Below, one piece after another: positions 63,833 to 64,000 of a stretch of 64,000 nt of DNA (positions are counted from its first letter, which is position 1; every line of letters begins with the position of its first letter). A program made the position numbers and the translations under genes. The notes beneath the pieces are model-generated. The model saw nothing but the letters and a program-made list of their open reading frames with translations, was not told the origin of the DNA and searched no databases. The DNA is taken from NCBI GenBank assembly GCA_002989075.1, contig PSQN01000001.1, positions 465,601 to 529,600 of the forward strand, read 5' to 3'. The DNA is from Arthonia radiata. Its lineage: Eukaryota; Ascomycota; Arthoniomycetes; Arthoniales; Arthoniaceae.

Positions 63833-64000
63833 AGTTTAAAAGCTTATAATGGAGAAAAAATAGATTAAAACTTATATAGAGACCTTTAGACGGGCCTGTT
63901 TTTATATATCTATCTATATTATATACTTTTTTAATATTATATTAAGTATTAGACTCGATTTTAAAGATCTAAAAATCTAGTAGATAGTAAGAGTACTAGA
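63833..64000. other. AT-rich sequence continuing past the window
   Basis: The isochore does not end within the window. Confidence 0.8.

Larger units (their letters stand above)
23760..64000. other. AT-rich, RIP-like isochore without intact genes
   Basis: Composition changes sharply after about 23,760. The sequence is dominated by TA, CTA, TAG and ATA words, with very few CA or TG dinucleotides outside the youngest element, while GC in AGCT and some CG survive. That is the product expected from CpA-to-TpA mutation of repeats (RIP). Almost no open frame exceeds 60 codons over 40 kb. It runs off the window end. Confidence 0.9.

Noticed and set aside
23760-64000. CRISPR array, telomere repeat or rDNA in the AT block
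   Set aside because: No regular spacer pattern, no TTAGGG-type tract and no rRNA text.

Overview
The window comes from a filamentous ascomycete (Pezizomycotina; a Dothideomycete is my guess, not shown). The evidence is short introns of about 48-116 nt with GT-AG ends and CTAAC-like branch sites, compact intergenic DNA, fungal protein families, and an AT-rich block with the footprint of repeat-induced point mutation (RIP).

The window has two compartments. Positions 1 to about 23,750 are ordinary gene-bearing DNA. In order: COX15 (heme A synthase, minus strand, cut by the window start); a conserved coiled-coil protein (minus); a Lys-rich protein with a hydrophobic segment (minus, 5' end unresolved); a small probable secreted protein (minus); a secreted GH43 arabinan-type glycosidase (minus, four exons); a zinc-ribbon protein (plus); a LAMTOR1/Ego1-like lipid-anchored protein (minus) sharing a 200-bp divergent promoter with a cytochrome P450 (plus); a 1,399-residue Ser/Thr-rich secreted protein with two PAN-like modules and internal repeats (plus, five exons); and a small membrane protein (plus, three exons). 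I re-joined exons by reading splice sites and checking phase. These genes are mixed housekeeping and secreted functions. I see no metabolic cluster.

A 216-bp non-autonomous hAT-like MITE candidate lies at 22,318-22,533, in the last gene-side intergenic gap.

From about 23,760 to the end (about 40 kb) the DNA is an AT-rich isochore without intact genes, dominated by TA, CTA and TAG words. It holds three related full-length Ty3/Gypsy chromoviruses, each with 450-bp LTRs and perfect 5-bp target duplications: A 31,594-38,623 (+, TATAT), B 41,593-48,858 (+, AGAGT), C 49,800-57,088 (-, ACTAC). All are wrecked by C-to-T and G-to-A changes. Copy C keeps its gag ATG and the YLDD reverse transcriptase motif. 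B sits inside an older repeat (D), whose inverted copy at 58.3-59.1 kb preserves the empty site. Two solo LTRs of a second family (24,497-25,004, heavily mutated; 63,327-63,832, much less so), a three-copy unclassified repeat R, a 150-bp inverted repeat pair and a purine-rich tandem tract fill the rest. The block may be pericentromeric or another constitutive heterochromatin domain. Sequence alone cannot decide.
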